Below, in pieces: positions 1 to 12,227 of a stretch of 64,000 nt of DNA. Source of the stretch: Lonicera japonica (Eukaryota; Streptophyta; Magnoliopsida; Dipsacales; Caprifoliaceae); assembly GCA_021464415.1 (NCBI GenBank), contig CM038469.1, positions 15,912,501-15,976,500 of the forward strand, read 5' to 3'. Under the pieces are notes generated by a model that did not search any database, was not told the origin of the DNA, and saw only the letters and a list, made by a program, of their open reading frames with translations. The position numbers and the translations under genes are program-made. Every line of letters begins with the position of its first letter. Position 1 is the first letter of the stretch.

Positions 1-390
1 GGATGACTGGACGAGTGAGAGATTGAAACAGAAATGGTGAGCTCGAGGTCGAGTCGTCGAGTGTGAGAGAGAGAAAGAGGAACGACGAAGAGTGAGAGTG
101 AGAGATAGAGAGAGGAACGGCGATGTCGAGTGTGGGAGTCGTCGATGAGGAGAGAACGAATAGGGTTTGGGATTAAAAACGTCGTCGTTTGATTTTGGAA
201 CGTTAAAAAAAAATGTTCAATTTATCGCCGATTGGCTTTATCGCGATTTATTGGCGATAAATTGCCGATAAAATGCCGATTTCTTTCCAGCCGATATTAT
301 GAACCGATCATGTATAATCCGATCGGCACAGTGCCGATTTCCGATAAATCCCCGATAAATCGGCGATAAAAACCGATTTTTAGAACACTG
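1..390. mobile_element. hAT-like element, right end only
   Basis: The segment ends at 373-390 in a motif whose reverse complement is CAGTGTTCTAAAAATCGG, a terminal motif I associate with plant hAT elements. Inside are many short motifs built on CGATAAA and GCCGAT (about 205-375). The left end is outside the window, so the target-site duplication cannot be tested. No transposase was seen. The assignment rests on the terminal motif and is tentative. Confidence 0.35.
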
Positions 391-1056
391 ATATTGTTAG
401 GAACTTGGCTACATGATTTGGGATTTAAGCTGCTGTTGTCAATGTATTGTAAGAATAACACACACCAAACCAATTTAATTGGATTACTTCTTGATATAAG
501 TTGGAGAATACATAAGCATAAACTGTGCTTATTGTTTAATACCAACTATGCTTATTATTTAATGCCCAACCAAGCGCAAATTTGCAAAGAAGATCCCTCT
601 CTTTGCCACACAATACCAATGATTCATTCTCCGCGTCCATCCCAAATTAAGAGCTCGCATTTCCTTTTTGGAATGTTGCAAGTTAAAGGTCCTGTTGAAA
701 GTACACTGAAATTTGTACTTTTTGTTACATAATCTGTGTAACAAATGTTGCGATAGTGATTAAGTTTTATTCTTGACCATCGATTCCGTTGAAGATTAAT
801 GTTCTTTAAAACTATTAATTTGGGACCTGGCGGAGTATTTTGTGATGTATGTGATGTTCATGAGCTTATTACAAACAAATGTCCTTAATTTTTAAATTCC
901 TGATATTTTCCATCTTATAATTTATTTTATAAGCAAACTAGAATTATGTAATATGTTGTTTTCATCACAATTCGTGTATATTATATATTATATTAGTCAA
1001 TCCTTTGTTTGAATTTTTTAACTTGGTGTTAAGCTGTTCACACTTCATGTATTTAG
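391..1056. other. No recognisable gene
   Basis: AT-rich DNA. I see no conserved coding segment or complete repeat. A motif near 818-835 (TTAATTTGGGACCTGG) resembles the end of the Stowaway-like MITEs seen elsewhere in the window (near 15345 and 27800), so this may contain a MITE fragment. Confidence 0.3.
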
Positions 1057-2420
1057 GTAGAAGAACAAATGTTAATGCTCAAGTTCCATGATCTTATGTC
1101 AGCTCACGGAACTAAAAAGGTATGTGGAACCCCCAAACTGATACAGGAAGATTTTTAATCTTAAATTTTACTGGGTTTTTTCAAGTGAACCCTTATTTCT
1201 TAATCCATAATTAGAGTTGCCTCCCATTTTCATAATCCTTTGACTTAAAACCACCCAGTACTTGACAGACCTCTAACCCTGTCCAAAATTTTCTTGCGCA
1301 GACCAGTTTGCCCCCGCCTTCAACCTTAAGCCATCTTCTTCCTCCATACACAAGAACCCTAATGTTCCCCATCTCACTAAACCTAAACCCAAGTCAGGCA
1401 AATCTTACTAAAATCTATACGAATCTCACTTATTCTCTCTTTAAAACCCAAATTAGACATACAAATCTCACCTTTTCTCTTTTTAAACCTAAATTAGATA
1501 TTACAATCTCACATTTTCACTCTCTGAACCCAAATCAAATGTACAAATTTCAGTGTCTCTAATTTTCTTCTCTCTAATATTCTAATACTCCTCTCTCTCT
1601 CTCTCTCACCACACATCTCAATCTCTTCAAACCACCTATCAATTCTAGCAATTAAAACCATTTTCGCCCGTAATACGTGTTACCAAGCATGCAACCCATG
1701 TCTATTCTTTGCAAATCCGAATATTTGAAGCTCAATAAGTTTTGATTTGGTGATTTTGCCCCATTAAAGCTACCTTGAACAACAAATTTATTTTTGAGAT
1801 CTAATTCGGTTCAGAACTTCAGATCTTTAAAGAGAAGTGGGAGAAAGGAGAGATCTGATAGTGCACTCAATTCGGGGAAAGAGGGGATCGAGATTGTGTG
1901 TGTGATTTGGGGCTTATTGAGGAAAGATCTAATGTGTGCACTCCATTTTTGTCAGTCATTTTTCTGGCAACGCGGGTAGAAAAAAATCTTTGATGGATTA
2001 TGTGATTTTTTGTTGATTGTGGGTTTCCATTTAATTTGAAAGAGAGAAAGTTGGTTGGGTCTTTGTCTAGAGAGAAATAGGTTAGGGTTCATGATGAAGA
2101 AGATTGGGGTATTTCAGTCCACTTGACAAAAAAACTAATGGTGTTACAGGTCCGTTAAATCCTGAGGGTTTAAGTCAAAGGATTATGAAAATTGGGTAAC
2201 TCTAATCATGGATTAAGAATAGGGGGTAACTCAAAATAGCCCAAATTTGTTTAATGTTTTTTTTTCTTATTATGTTGGTTCTATTGAATAACTGCTAAAA
2301 AAAAAGTTTTGTGTTTCATGTACGTTCTTTTCTTTTTTGCAGAAACATCTGGATGAAGTTTTGAATGACAGTGAGCCTGGGCAATCCAGATCTTTGGTTA
2401 ACGTACCTAGTGATGGTTAA
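1057..2420 (+). CDS. Possible two terminal exons of an unrecognised gene
   Basis: Two short open segments are flanked by good plant splice signals. Exon A (1057-1119) follows ATTTAG and is followed by GTATGT; it encodes 21 residues beginning VEEQMLMLKFHDLM. Exon B (2343-2420) follows a T-rich tract and CAG; it continues in phase for 25 residues rich in charged residues and ends at TAA (2418-2420). The intron is about 1.2 kb and contains a separate transposable element. I see no upstream exons in the window and do not recognise the family. It may be the 3' end of a gene or a relic. The support is splice geometry and reading-frame continuity only. Confidence 0.3.
1173..2242. mobile_element. Non-autonomous TIR element (Mutator-like) in the intron
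   Basis: The left end (1173-1260) and the reverse complement of the right end (about 2155-2242) match over about 85 bp, including shared blocks CTTAATCCAT and TTTTCATAATCCTTTGACTT. The flanking 9-mers (1164-1172 and 2243-2251) agree at about 6 of 9 positions, so the target duplication is unconvincing. No transposase is present. The length of about 1.07 kb and long TIRs fit a non-autonomous Mutator-type element. Confidence 0.6.
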
Positions 2421-2424
2421 AATC

Positions 2425-2718
2425 AAGCTCTACTTCTAATTATCATATTTATATATGCATATATGTAAAAATACTTTTTGATGAATGATATGAACATTTT
2501 TTTGGAACATACTATTTGGTAATTTTACTGTAATCAAATGGTTTTGTATTCACCATAAACCCTAATTCACAGTCTCAATCCATCTTCTGACCTAGCAAGC
2601 TCTACTACTAATTATCATATATATATATATATAACATACTCTGATAATTTTACTGTAATCAAATGGTTTTGTATTACCATACACCCTAATTCACAGTCTC
2701 AATCCATCTTCTGACCTA
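2425..2718. repeat. Imperfect direct duplication
   Basis: Two copies begin AAGCTCTACT (2425 and 2597). They share a block starting TTACTGTAATCAAATGG and ending CATCTTCTGACCTA. A TA microsatellite separates them, and the first copy carries about 50 extra bases. The duplication lies directly before the CAP-G2 pseudogene. Confidence 0.7.
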
Positions 2719-4116
2719 CCATATTCACTTCTCTCCACCTATCCATTTCCCAATCAATCATTCAATTCAAGAAATTATTGGAATCAACCACCGCTGATCC
2801 CACAAAATCCCCAACCTCACCGCCAACGAAGAAACTCCGAAGATCTGGTCAATGATCTAAAGAACAATGATGATTCAAGTGAGAAGAAAATCTTGTTGAA
2901 AATCTTGATGAAAATCTTCAGATCTACGCTTTTGTAGCTCTCATGTGTGTTTCTCATCCGAAGAAGGTATTTTCGCTCTTGGATTTGCTGCCTGCAGTCT
3001 GTGAATTGCATGATAATTTGGTTTTGTTTGAATCGGATTCGGTATTAATATTGGAGATTGCTAACTTGTGTGAGGAGTGGTGGAAGGAAAATTTGCCGGG
3101 GAGGGAAACCTTAATTTCATAATTGTTACCGTTTTTGGTATTCAGGACGTTGACATCGAATAAGAAAGTGGATGTGCATAGGGTTTATGCTTTGCGTGAG
3201 GGGTTAGCTAGCTTTGATTTTGAGGAGAGAGTATTGAGGATGTGAAGCTTTTGCTTATTCCGCATTTGATTGCGCTGTTGTATTTGAAGACTGAGGATGG
3301 AAAGAAGTTTTTAGCCTTTATGTTTGGGTTGAGTTGGCAGCTCGTGAAGGAGGTGATGGCAATGATTAGGTCACAGATTCCATTTGGTAGGAGATCGATG
3401 TTGGAGGCTTATCAGGAGGGTCTTAGGAGGGTTTATCAATCAAAGAACAATTGATGGGGTCAAGAAACTCCTTTTCCACCTTGCTGAGCCAGTGATTTTT
3501 TGTTCACTACAGGTCTGTGTCTACAAGATTCTTAAAGTGCTTCTTCCAAGATTAGGGTATTTGATTTTGGATTCTGCCCTGTCCATACGTGCTGCCTTTG
3601 GAGATCTCCTTTAAGGGATATTCAAAATTTTCAGTTCCATACGGTACAAAATATAATTCTTGTATGTTTGATTTCATCAGTTTTTTTACGTGCTTTGTTT
3701 TTAAGACAAAATTTCAGCTTTCAAGAAAAAGAGGCGAGCTTTGCGTTGAATCTTAGTTTAAACTTTAATGAAATTTTTGTTCCTGCTAGTGCCCCTATTT
3801 TATTTTATTAGGTATTGATGTATATCATCATGATTGGGGTGAGATTGTTCAAGTGTTTATTCATCATTTAAAGCCAAATAAAATCAAAGACGTTTTTCAG
3901 AGGTTTAAGCATTAATCGTTCTTGGTTTTAGCATCCACGCAGACGGCCCCCAACACAATCAGGTTTGTGAATATTTCTTTTCAGTTGGTACCTTTAGATG
4001 TATTTATTGTCAGCACTTGCAAATGATCAAGAACTTGTTGCCCGGGAACTCGCTAAGCTTTTTATGCCATCATACTTCCCTTTAACAACCCCCTGCCCCA
4101 CCAAAATGTAACTCTG

Positions 4117-4232
4117 TAGGGTGTTCTAGTGCTTCACTAGGTTTTTGTGAGAGATCGATCTATTTAACGGGAGATCTTGTGTTCGAATTCCTCTAAGTGC
4201 AAGTTATTCAAAAAAATAAAATAAAAATATAA
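4117..4232 (+). mobile_element. Candidate tRNA-derived SINE
   Basis: The segment has an A-box-like motif (near 4131), a B-box-like GTTCGAATTCC (4183-4193) about 50 bp later, and an A-rich tail (4209-4232). This order is typical of a short plant SINE. No clear target-site duplication was found. Confidence 0.4.
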
Positions 4233-4572
4233 TCACTGTGTCACACTAGTGAAAAGGTCTCCCTTAGCTGGAGCAAGCTTCTCTGAATTTGCTTTTTTGC
4301 TTTCATTGAACTTTTTAAAGCTTTCATCAGTTTCGTTTTGTCGGGCTGATGAACTAAACGCATACCAAATTGACGCTTTTACCGAGTCTCCCTAAAGGAA
4401 GATTTATTTGGTGAAAAACTGATGCGGATTATGTATGAGCTTGGTTACTAATTATCCGGTAATTTAGAATGGCAATCTAAAGTGAGGCCAGTCCACAAAA
4501 TGATATGTCTTGTGATTGGTTTGATAATATGTTTGAGATCCTTACTAGGGTGCACAAAATTGCAAACGTATG

Positions 4573-5517
4573 CAATGTTTTAAAAGGTGCGAGACGAGTT
4601 TGAGGTATTTTGCCCAAGTGAGGCAAGGCATAAGCCGCGTGGCACATTGAAGCGTAAGCCTCATTTTTTATTTAGTTTTTCCCTAGTAAAATTCTAAAAA
4701 TATATTAACATGATTATCATTATTAAAAGAGCAAAATAGAGACTTTACAAACATAAAAACAATCTCAAATTATCACACAAAAGAAGCAAAATATAATGTT
4801 AATAAAAGCTAATTAATCTAGTGTATCACACCAAAACATCAATGCCTATATACAAATTCTTTAATCCCAAACAATTTTAAAAATTGCATAACCAAAATAC
4901 CAAAGTCTATTTTCCTAAATATTTAAAAAACTATAGACCAAAAAAAAATATTAAAAAAAAGTATTTTTATAACAAAAAAAATAATATTTTTGAAAAAAAA
5001 AATTAAATCTAATATTTTGGGGTAAAAGGATAAAAAGACAGGTTTTTTTTTTTAAATCTAATATTTTGAGGCAAAAGGACAAAAAGACTTGAGGGTTTTC
5101 TGTGTGAGTTTCAAAATAAATAGAATAAAAAAGTCTTTCTTTTCATCATATTTCTTCTTTCTTCCCCACTTTAGGGTTTATTTTTTCTGCCGCTGCCGCC
5201 GACCACCATATTTTCAAGTAAGCTTCATTTTTCTCCTTTAAATTCTATCTCCTTTACCGTCTTCAAGTCCTCATCTCACCTATTTTCTCTCTCTGCTCAA
5301 TGTTTTTTTCCCGCTCTCTTTTTGGCCATTTAGATCTAGTGTTTAAAGCAATATTAATGTCTTAGTGTTTCACACGCCTTGAGGCTTATGCCTTAGGTGC
5401 GCGTCAGGCCAGTGAGGCGTAAGCCTCATTTTTACCGTAAAAAATCATGCATTAAAGCGTTTTAGCGCCTTGAGGCGCGCTTCGAGGTGTACACCTCGAA
5501 CGACTTTTTAAACATTG
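4573..5517. mobile_element. hAT-type non-autonomous element inside the CAP-G2 pseudogene
   Basis: The ends are inverted repeats: the left starts CAATGTTTTAAAAG and the reverse complement of the right starts CAATGTTTAAAAAG. The 8-bp flanks match at 7 of 8 positions (AACGTATG at 4565-4572, AATGTATG at 5518-5525), as expected for hAT. Subterminal blocks repeat motifs such as GTGAGGC, TAAGCCTCA and CTTGAGGC in both orientations. No transposase is encoded. Length is 945 bp. Confidence 0.7.
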
Positions 5518-5879
5518 AATGTATGCACTATCATAGTTCATACACACCCAAAGAAAGATATTCTCAGGAAGGGGGAGGAGGTAAACAAAATCCTCCGTCA
5601 AAATTTCATACAAGCACTGGAAAAAGTCTTGCACTAGTGCTACAAGTGGATTTGAGGAAGACTATGGAATTGCTGTGGGAATAGCGTGGCTAATAAAGGA
5701 TGTGTTTATATCAGAGGACACAAGAGAAACCGTGTTAGGATCTGGAATTCTTGAAGTTGCATTCTCTGCTTTAAAGGACATTTTTGAAGTCTGCATTTTG
5801 CAGTGCATGCAATGGGATTGTATGAACACATCTGCAGTTTGGCATCTGCAAACCTTGTTCTACATTTATCGGTAAAGAA

Positions 5880-6605
5880 TGTTACATTTAATGGTAACAA
5901 TAATCATGGTATCAAGAAAAAGGATTGTGTTAATTTTGCGAGTTTGCCTTCAATGTCAAGTGATAATATTCACATTTAGCATGATTACTTAAATTCTACG
6001 CAAAAACCTAACTCAAAACATTGTGCACGTTGACGAGCTAAAAATATATTGATACGCTTTTAGTGGATTATGCGTGGACCACGCTTTCGCTACCAACTAA
6101 TGCATTTTATACACATTAACATGGTAAATGTTGGGTCACTCAAGAATTTATCATATTTGATACAACACATATTCGAATACCAAAAGTTCAAATTAGGAGT
6201 CCCATTTTCTCTTGGACATATTAATGTACTAAGTTTTACAATTGAAAATGGGTTGCATTATTGACTGTGTATTGTATGAGATACTTGACAATAAAAATTA
6301 ATTTTTCACTTGATGAAAGAATGGTTACATGTAAAGGAACCAATATAATTAAAAAGAAAGTGTAATTTTCAATTACCTGGTAGAGGGAGTAGCCTTGATT
6401 GCCTATATCTCTTTACATGAATTCTTCTAAAATATGCCAAAAAAAGCTTGGTGATGTGAATTTCTTCATTACCTCGTTCTTCTAATGAATTTCTTCATTA
6501 CCATGAAATTTCAAGCGTTGCATTTGTTCTTCTTGAGAAAACTCGTCAATTGCAAAATCTTCTAGCCATACCTGTGACTCCTCGAATCCTGTTAAGAGGA
6601 TTTCA
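5880..6605. other. No recognisable gene
   Basis: AT-rich DNA between the CAP-G2 relic and an LTR. Short open segments show no recognisable domain. The last five bases (TTTCA, 6601-6605) would be the target site of the LTR element starting at 6606, but the other flank is missing. Confidence 0.3.
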
Positions 6606-8526
6606 TGTAACACCCCTGCCTTAATTAACAGGATAGCACCCGTAATTAGGGTCTGGAGTGTTACTAACCCATCTTAAATTGATTAAAACGGGTATTTATT
6701 TAAATAAGAAATCAAAACAATATGCATGCCATGCGTCAATCAAGCATGAAGTACAAAAAGATAGTATAATTCTTACACATGCATATACCAGTTATACAAA
6801 ATCAAACTAAGTAAATTCAAGACAATATACAATACTTCGGGCTAGCCGTAGCTTCCCGTGAAAACATATCCATCACAAAAATGGTTGTTGTATCAGAGCA
6901 TCTAATTCGTCCCCGATCCCGTCGCATCTTTATCCTTATTAGACTCTTGGGTACCTGGGTTATTTAGGAAAATGGGGTGAACTATTTGCTCAGTGCTGGG
7001 GGGGAGGAATACAGGGCATGATGTTTTCGAAAACATAATTAACAATGTGCCATTCGATGTTTTGTAATATAATTATTAACAATCATCATTAAAAACAATG
7101 TGTGCACGTGCTAATGCAGGTTACCTCCCATGTCAACCATTACCGTGCTATGGAGAATTTGAACCGTAAATAAGAGAAGACTCCTCATTGCCTTAATAAA
7201 ATGTATTGCCAACACTACAATAAAATGGGACTACCTATCCCCAATTTGTACAAGTATAGATATAAACCGAATCCATAGTGCTTTGCCCATTGCCTAGGTT
7301 ATCAGACTTCTCATCAATGGCTTATAAGCAGCAAAACATTTCTCCCCCCCGGGGTTTAGGGATTTTCAACCCAAGGGCACCGAGCCCTACCTATTTTCCA
7401 TCCCGGCAAGCACTATATATTCATAACAAGAATCCATTTTCAAGTGACACAAGCTCTCCAAGTCAACAATAGATCATATAGGCTTTTCATAAGAAATTTC
7501 ATCGAACCATAAGCCATGAGTTCATTCAAGAGCTTGCCATGAGATTTTCGAGCCATCGGTTGACACAATAATAATGCAAACATGTATTCATGCCATTTAC
7601 CAAGCATTTGAATCAATTTATGCCACATGCACTTCAACAAATCCTAACCCATATCCCATGATGGATAAAAATCAACAACAATCATTTCCATCATCTTATA
7701 ATAGTCATATATCCATGGAATACTTCAAAGGGTTTGATGATACAAGAATATCAAGTGTAGATGGCATCTATTATTTTAAATCTCACATTTGAATCTATGT
7801 AAATCATAAAATATGTATTTGATAGTCATATTATAACCTTTTAGAGGAAACATGGTGAAAACATAATAAGTTTCATCAAACAAATCATATTACGGGTTTT
7901 AGAAACATTTAAACCCTTACCTTAAAGATTCAAGCTGAAAGGAAGAAAGAAAGATGATATTTGGAACCCTGTCTGATGAAATCTTGAAATTCCTAAGTCA
8001 CCTCATTCCTTACAACGTGTAGAACAACTTCTCGTAAAGTCAAGTTAGATTCCGAGGCTTTGACTTTGATGAAATTATAGAGATAGAAAGTGTTGGAACC
8101 TTAGCTCTAAGTTTAGCGAGTGGATAAGGTGAATAATAAGTGAAAGAAGGCTCTAGAACCCCTTTTATTTTTTGTAACTGACTTACCAACAGGCCCTTGT
8201 TGAGTTCCGACAGGCCCCTGTTGGAACTCCAGTGCACTTTTGGCTTCTGCCGTCTCAATAGGCCCCTGTTGGTTTTCAACAGTCCCCTGTTGGAGCACTA
8301 GTGTACTTTCCTTAAAATATGGTTAAATATCTAACATATGTCTTTGGAATCACTTAAAAAATGACTAAAAATGAATTTTTGGTGAATTTTGTAAGTTTGG
8401 TCGACGATATTAATTCAACGTGGGAATAGTAGAATTTGCTCATACATTTCCATCATTTACAATTCTTTCCCACATAAAGCAAGAAAATATAACTTAATTA
8501 CATTAATATAAACACTGGGTTTTACA
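6606..8526 (-). mobile_element. LTR of a minus-strand Ty3/gypsy chromovirus
   Basis: Read on the minus strand, the LTR starts TGTAAAACCC (8526 downward) and ends in TTACA (6606), keeping TG...CA termini. A polypurine tract (AGTGGGAAAGAT on the minus strand, 8527-8538) and the C-terminal end of a chromovirus pol lie directly upstream on that strand, so this is the 3' LTR. Length is 1921 bp. Four palindrome-like motifs built on CAACAGG/CCTGTTG lie at about 8187-8293 (see findings). The rest of the element is lost or displaced beyond 8833. Confidence 0.75.
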
Positions 8527-8833
8527 ATCTTTCCCACTAAACAAAATTTCGTCCTCGAAATTTTGTTATCACACATTAATCAAACAATTCAGGATATTTG
8601 CCACGTATCTCGGTCTCTAATTCCCATGTCGCCTCCTCGGCTCCGTGATGTAACCACAAAATCTTCACTGAAGGAATGAATTTATTCAAAAGCACTTGAT
8701 CTTGGTGATCTAATATCTGTATCAGACGGGTTTCATAAGTTCCGTCATTTAACACCTCGAGATTTTTCCACTGAACAATGTGGGAAGGATCATGAATGTA
8801 CCGACGCAACATCGATACATGGAAGACATTGTG
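8527..8833 (-). pseudogene. Chromovirus pol stub (integrase C-terminus and chromodomain)
   Basis: On the minus strand the segment encodes [15 protein letters not shown] followed about 45 residues later by a chromodomain-like end (IPSVKILWLHHGAEEATWE, ending KYPELFD and a stop near 8576). The same arrangement closes the pol gene of the full chromovirus at 42866, which supports the call. The upstream part of pol is cut exactly where the next LTR begins (8834), so this is a remnant of one element truncated by insertion of another. A purine-rich tract follows the stop. Confidence 0.8.
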
Positions 8834-10925
8834 TGTAATACCCCGTTCCTTTATTTTCGAGCGAATCTTTTTCTTCAGACTGGTTAAGGTTAAACATCCG
8901 TTAAAAAGTGAACATCGGGTTCCAAACCCCTAGTATTTGACCCAAAACTTTTATAATGTCATATTATGTTTATAAATTTTTTGGGAACAATCATTTCGTT
9001 GCTCGGGTGGCCCGAATTGAAAATGAGAAGTTAATCTTGCATTTTGAGCTTTTCAAAAAAGTTGATTTTTGGCCAACTTCGAAAGGCCATAACTTCTTTA
9101 TCCGATGTCCAAATGACTCTTCATTTACGAAAAAAACTTCATTTCTTTGCCCTCTACAATTTTCGTGTTTGGCTTGAGTCGAGATTCCAGCATCTCGGGA
9201 GTCCGTGGGCCTATGCAATAATCAGACTGAGAACTGCAGGTCTAGGATCAGTCCCAGCCTCCAAAGGATCAGTCCCAACCCAAAATATCTAGACATAAAG
9301 TTGCTAGGATCGGTCCTAGCCTTCCTGGGATTGGTCCTAGAGCCCTAGAATTGAATTTTGACCCAATTTAACCTGTTTTTACGCCATTAAAACACCCATT
9401 TCACCTCCATTTTCGAGCCAAGAGCTCTAAGGGGAGTGAGAGAACTTGAGAGCTAGGTTTAGGAGAGTTTCTTAAGCTTTTGAATCATCCATTTCATCAA
9501 ACCAAACCATAAATCCATGGCTTGCATCTTTATCTTCATCATCATCTTCTATCACCTCCATTAAAGCTTGGTGAAGCTTTAGGACTTTGTGTTCTTGAGG
9601 AGATAGCGACTTCAAGCCTTCATATTCGAGGAATAAAGTTCATAGAAGTGAGAATCTAGTACTAAAGCCTAGTTTTTAACTTATTATAGCTTTGTTATGA
9701 ATTTACTACTTGTTTATGCAAAACCCTAGGTTTTCGAAATGGGTTTATACGTATATGTTGGGGTTTTGCTTTGATATTGAAATTAATGGTCCAAATAGCC
9801 TTAATATAGTTTAAATTACTTGATTAAGCAAGTAATTGTGACAAATTACTTTACTTCCACTAAAACCCACTTGGTACTCAATTTCTTTATTAATAACCCT
9901 TGAAGTGAAACTTGTGTCTACTCTTAAAAACCCAAGTGGTGGGATTTCTTTACAAGTAACATGTTTATAACTCGTTACGCTTGACTGAGACTGTTTATAT
10001 AAAATTCCCTTGTTCATTTTGTTATTGATGTTATATATGATAAACGAAAAAGGTGTATGGCACAATTACTTCTTAAATGAGCTGATTGATACTTTATTGA
10101 GATTATATGACGATAATAATCCTTGATGGTCTCGGGTTTGGTCTCTAACGATTGGGGATGGAAGTTGGGACATAGTCTCCTAGGTGCAAGACCCGAAACC
10201 GTGCACGAAAACGAACGGGAGGCCCTGATGCCACGTGGGTGAAAGGCCACAAAATGTAGACCTGGTTGTACGCTTGGATAGTGCGAGAGTTACGATCTTA
10301 TGGCTCAAGGTGTATGAGATAATGTTTGTTAATTGTGCCATATAAGATTATTTGATATGGGGTATGAGTATGAGGGTTTTAAAAGTATTTTGATGTAAGA
10401 AGACAAAGGTTTCTTTCTTAATCATTATACTTTATTATACAAAAAAGATTTCTTGAGATTTACAAAAGGATATCTAAACTTTGTTTTCACACAAAACTTA
10501 TTATATATACGATTCCCACTGAGTCTGTTTGATTCACCCCACCTATTTTCTATTTAGGCTTTTCTTGCAGGTTCTTCGGGATGAAGGGAAAGAGAGGACG
10601 CTATATCTTAGATTGCCTCAATACCATCATTTGATCATAAAGTCATTTTCGATAGAAGGGTCACCGTTCTCTTAATATAGTTATAATATATGTACTATTT
10701 AAATATTATAATACATGTATGTATTGGAGATTGTAAACTTTGCATTTGGGACCTCGTTGGAGGTGTTTGATATTATGTAGTGACCCATTCTCGATTTATG
10801 ACAAAATGTGGATATTTAAGTGTTTACACAGGAATTAAGCTTCGTTAACCCGCTGTCGGCATACGGCACCCGTGATTAATCGGGTCCTGGAGGTGAAAAT
10901 CTCATACGGGATTCGAGGCATCACA
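8834..10925 (+). mobile_element. LTR of a second Ty3/gypsy chromovirus (plus strand)
   Basis: The LTR starts TGTAATACCCC and ends GCATCACA, and is followed after three bases by a primer-binding site. The 3' end resembles that of the Tekay-type LTR ending at 38057 (gypsy GTGATTAA/GTGATCAA block, then CATCACA or CGTCACA). Length is 2092 bp. Four palindrome-like motifs of the type TAGGATCGGTCCTA lie at 9242-9340. The LTR was inserted into the pol gene of the minus-strand element, so it is the younger of the two. Confidence 0.75.
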
Positions 10926-11940
10926 AGTTGGTATCAGAGGCATAGGTTTCATTTCCTTGCGCCGTGAGTGGGGTAGATTAGGAAATTTCATCTCGTACCC
11001 TTCCTATTTGTTTCATTACACTGATAACTGGAAAAAGCTCGAGGAGTTAGTTTAGGTTTCTAGTGTAGTAGCAGAGAGACTATTGGGTTATTTTATAGTT
11101 AGTCGCCGCGCAATGAATGATTATACTATAAATCTTTAGTCGGCTGTCACTAACCGGAACTGAAATAAGATAACAAATTGAGTTTTATCCAAAATATTCA
11201 TTCTTTTAGCTCCTAGAATTTCGTTTTCCTTTCAATATTAGGTTATCTTACGATACTTGTCGAGTTAAACTCCCTTTTTACTCTTTTTGTTGTATGGGTC
11301 CGTAGAAGTTAAGTATAAGGCCCATTGTTCCTTGCAATAAATCAGTTGTGGGCAACCCCGTTGCGACTCCAAATTTCGGTGATGGTTCTAATTAGGACTT
11401 AACTATTCGATTGGAAGTAATAATGGGGGTTCTTCCGATAAGCTCACCGGGGTCTAGAAGAATACTCATGGTACCACTAGAGGTGTTAGTCTTAACCGCG
11501 CTCAAGCTCCGAGACACACTACTAATGATGATGAGGACGTAGTGATCATCCAGCGTGGCCCTTAAGGAGGGGAGCGTAGTGTAGTTCATTACTTCAAGGA
11601 GTTTAATCGTCCGCAACCACCACCACCACCACAGTTTAACGGGTCAACTGAACCCGAGGCTACTGAAGGGTGGCTCTTTCATAGCGACTTCCAACTTAGG
11701 ATTTTGCAGGTTCATGAGTATAGGTGGGTTGGTTCTACTCTATTAAAACTCGAGAGTATTGTACTACGCTAGTGAGTGTCCAAGGATGGTCCTAATGCAA
11801 TTACTAAGTAGACTAAGTTTAATAGGTCCTTCTGCGATATATGCGTACCTAATACTTACGGTAAAGTAGAAAGATGACTTTTATAACTTGATTCAACGTA
11901 GAGTGATGAACGGGGATTTTTTGCCTTAGTTTTGTGGAGC
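10926..11940 (+). pseudogene. Decayed 5' internal region and gag of the chromovirus
   Basis: Directly after the LTR is a primer-binding site (10929-10940, TGGTATCAGAGG) complementary to the 3' end of plant initiator tRNA-Met. A gag-like stretch follows at about 11590-11760. Its translation contains a motif pattern (PQFNGSTEPEATEGWLF) that parallels the intact gag at 38490-38540 (PPVFDGTKGPEDAEGWLF). Many stops and frame changes break it, and no zinc knuckle, protease or polymerase follows. The element ends near 11940, where a copia LTR fragment begins. Confidence 0.6.
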
Positions 11941-11958
11941 TGAGCATGTATGTGAAAA

Positions 11959-12227
11959 ATTTGTTTCTTCGGATTGATCTTCATTTGAAGCTTTTTCCTT
12001 GAAACTTTTCATATAGTCTTTTGATCATTTGTGCTTCATAATTTTCATTGAGAGATTTGATCTTCCTTGTCTTTTCCAATGATCGAATAGTGAAAGAGTG
12101 ATCATTGTCTTGTTTTTCTTGAATTTTTCAAGTAAATGAACTGTACACTTATATCAAGAAACATGTTAAATTACACATGATTGATTTATTGTTATTATCA
12201 AAATAAGATTAAGACCTTAGGTCAACA
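11959..12227 (-). mobile_element. SIRE-type copia LTR fragment
   Basis: The segment closely matches 61140-61503, one end of the complete SIRE-type LTR. Shared blocks include GAAGCTTTTTCCTTGAA, TTAAATTACACATGATTG and ATCAAAATAAGATTAAGACC, and it ends at the same GTCAACA terminus. Only about 270 bp remain. It is an independent, truncated copy of that family. Confidence 0.75.

Larger units (their letters stand above)
2750..5875 (+). pseudogene. CAPG2: Condensin-II subunit CAP-G2 pseudogene, N-terminal half
   Basis: CAP-G2 is the HEAT-repeat, kleisin-associated subunit of condensin II, which compacts chromosomes in the nucleus. Translation of 2895-3120 gives a long match to the plant CAP-G2 N-terminal region as I know it, including VSHPKKVF, LLDLLPAV and CEEWWKENLPGRE. 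It then meets a TAA after LIS (about 3118). Further matching pieces are KKVDVHRVYALRE (about 3160), LYLKTEDGKKFLAFMFGL (about 3280) and IRSQIPFG. After a frame change come GFINQRT, LAEPVIF and VLLPRLGYLILDSALSIRAA (to 3612). A later piece near 4022-4080 contains ARELAKLFMPSYFP. The segment 5640-5875 (IAWLIKDVFISEDTRE) probably belongs to the same gene. Stops, frameshifts and missing blocks show that it is dead. A hAT-type element (4573-5517) and a SINE-like sequence interrupt it. The family call is from memory, not a search. Confidence 0.7.
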
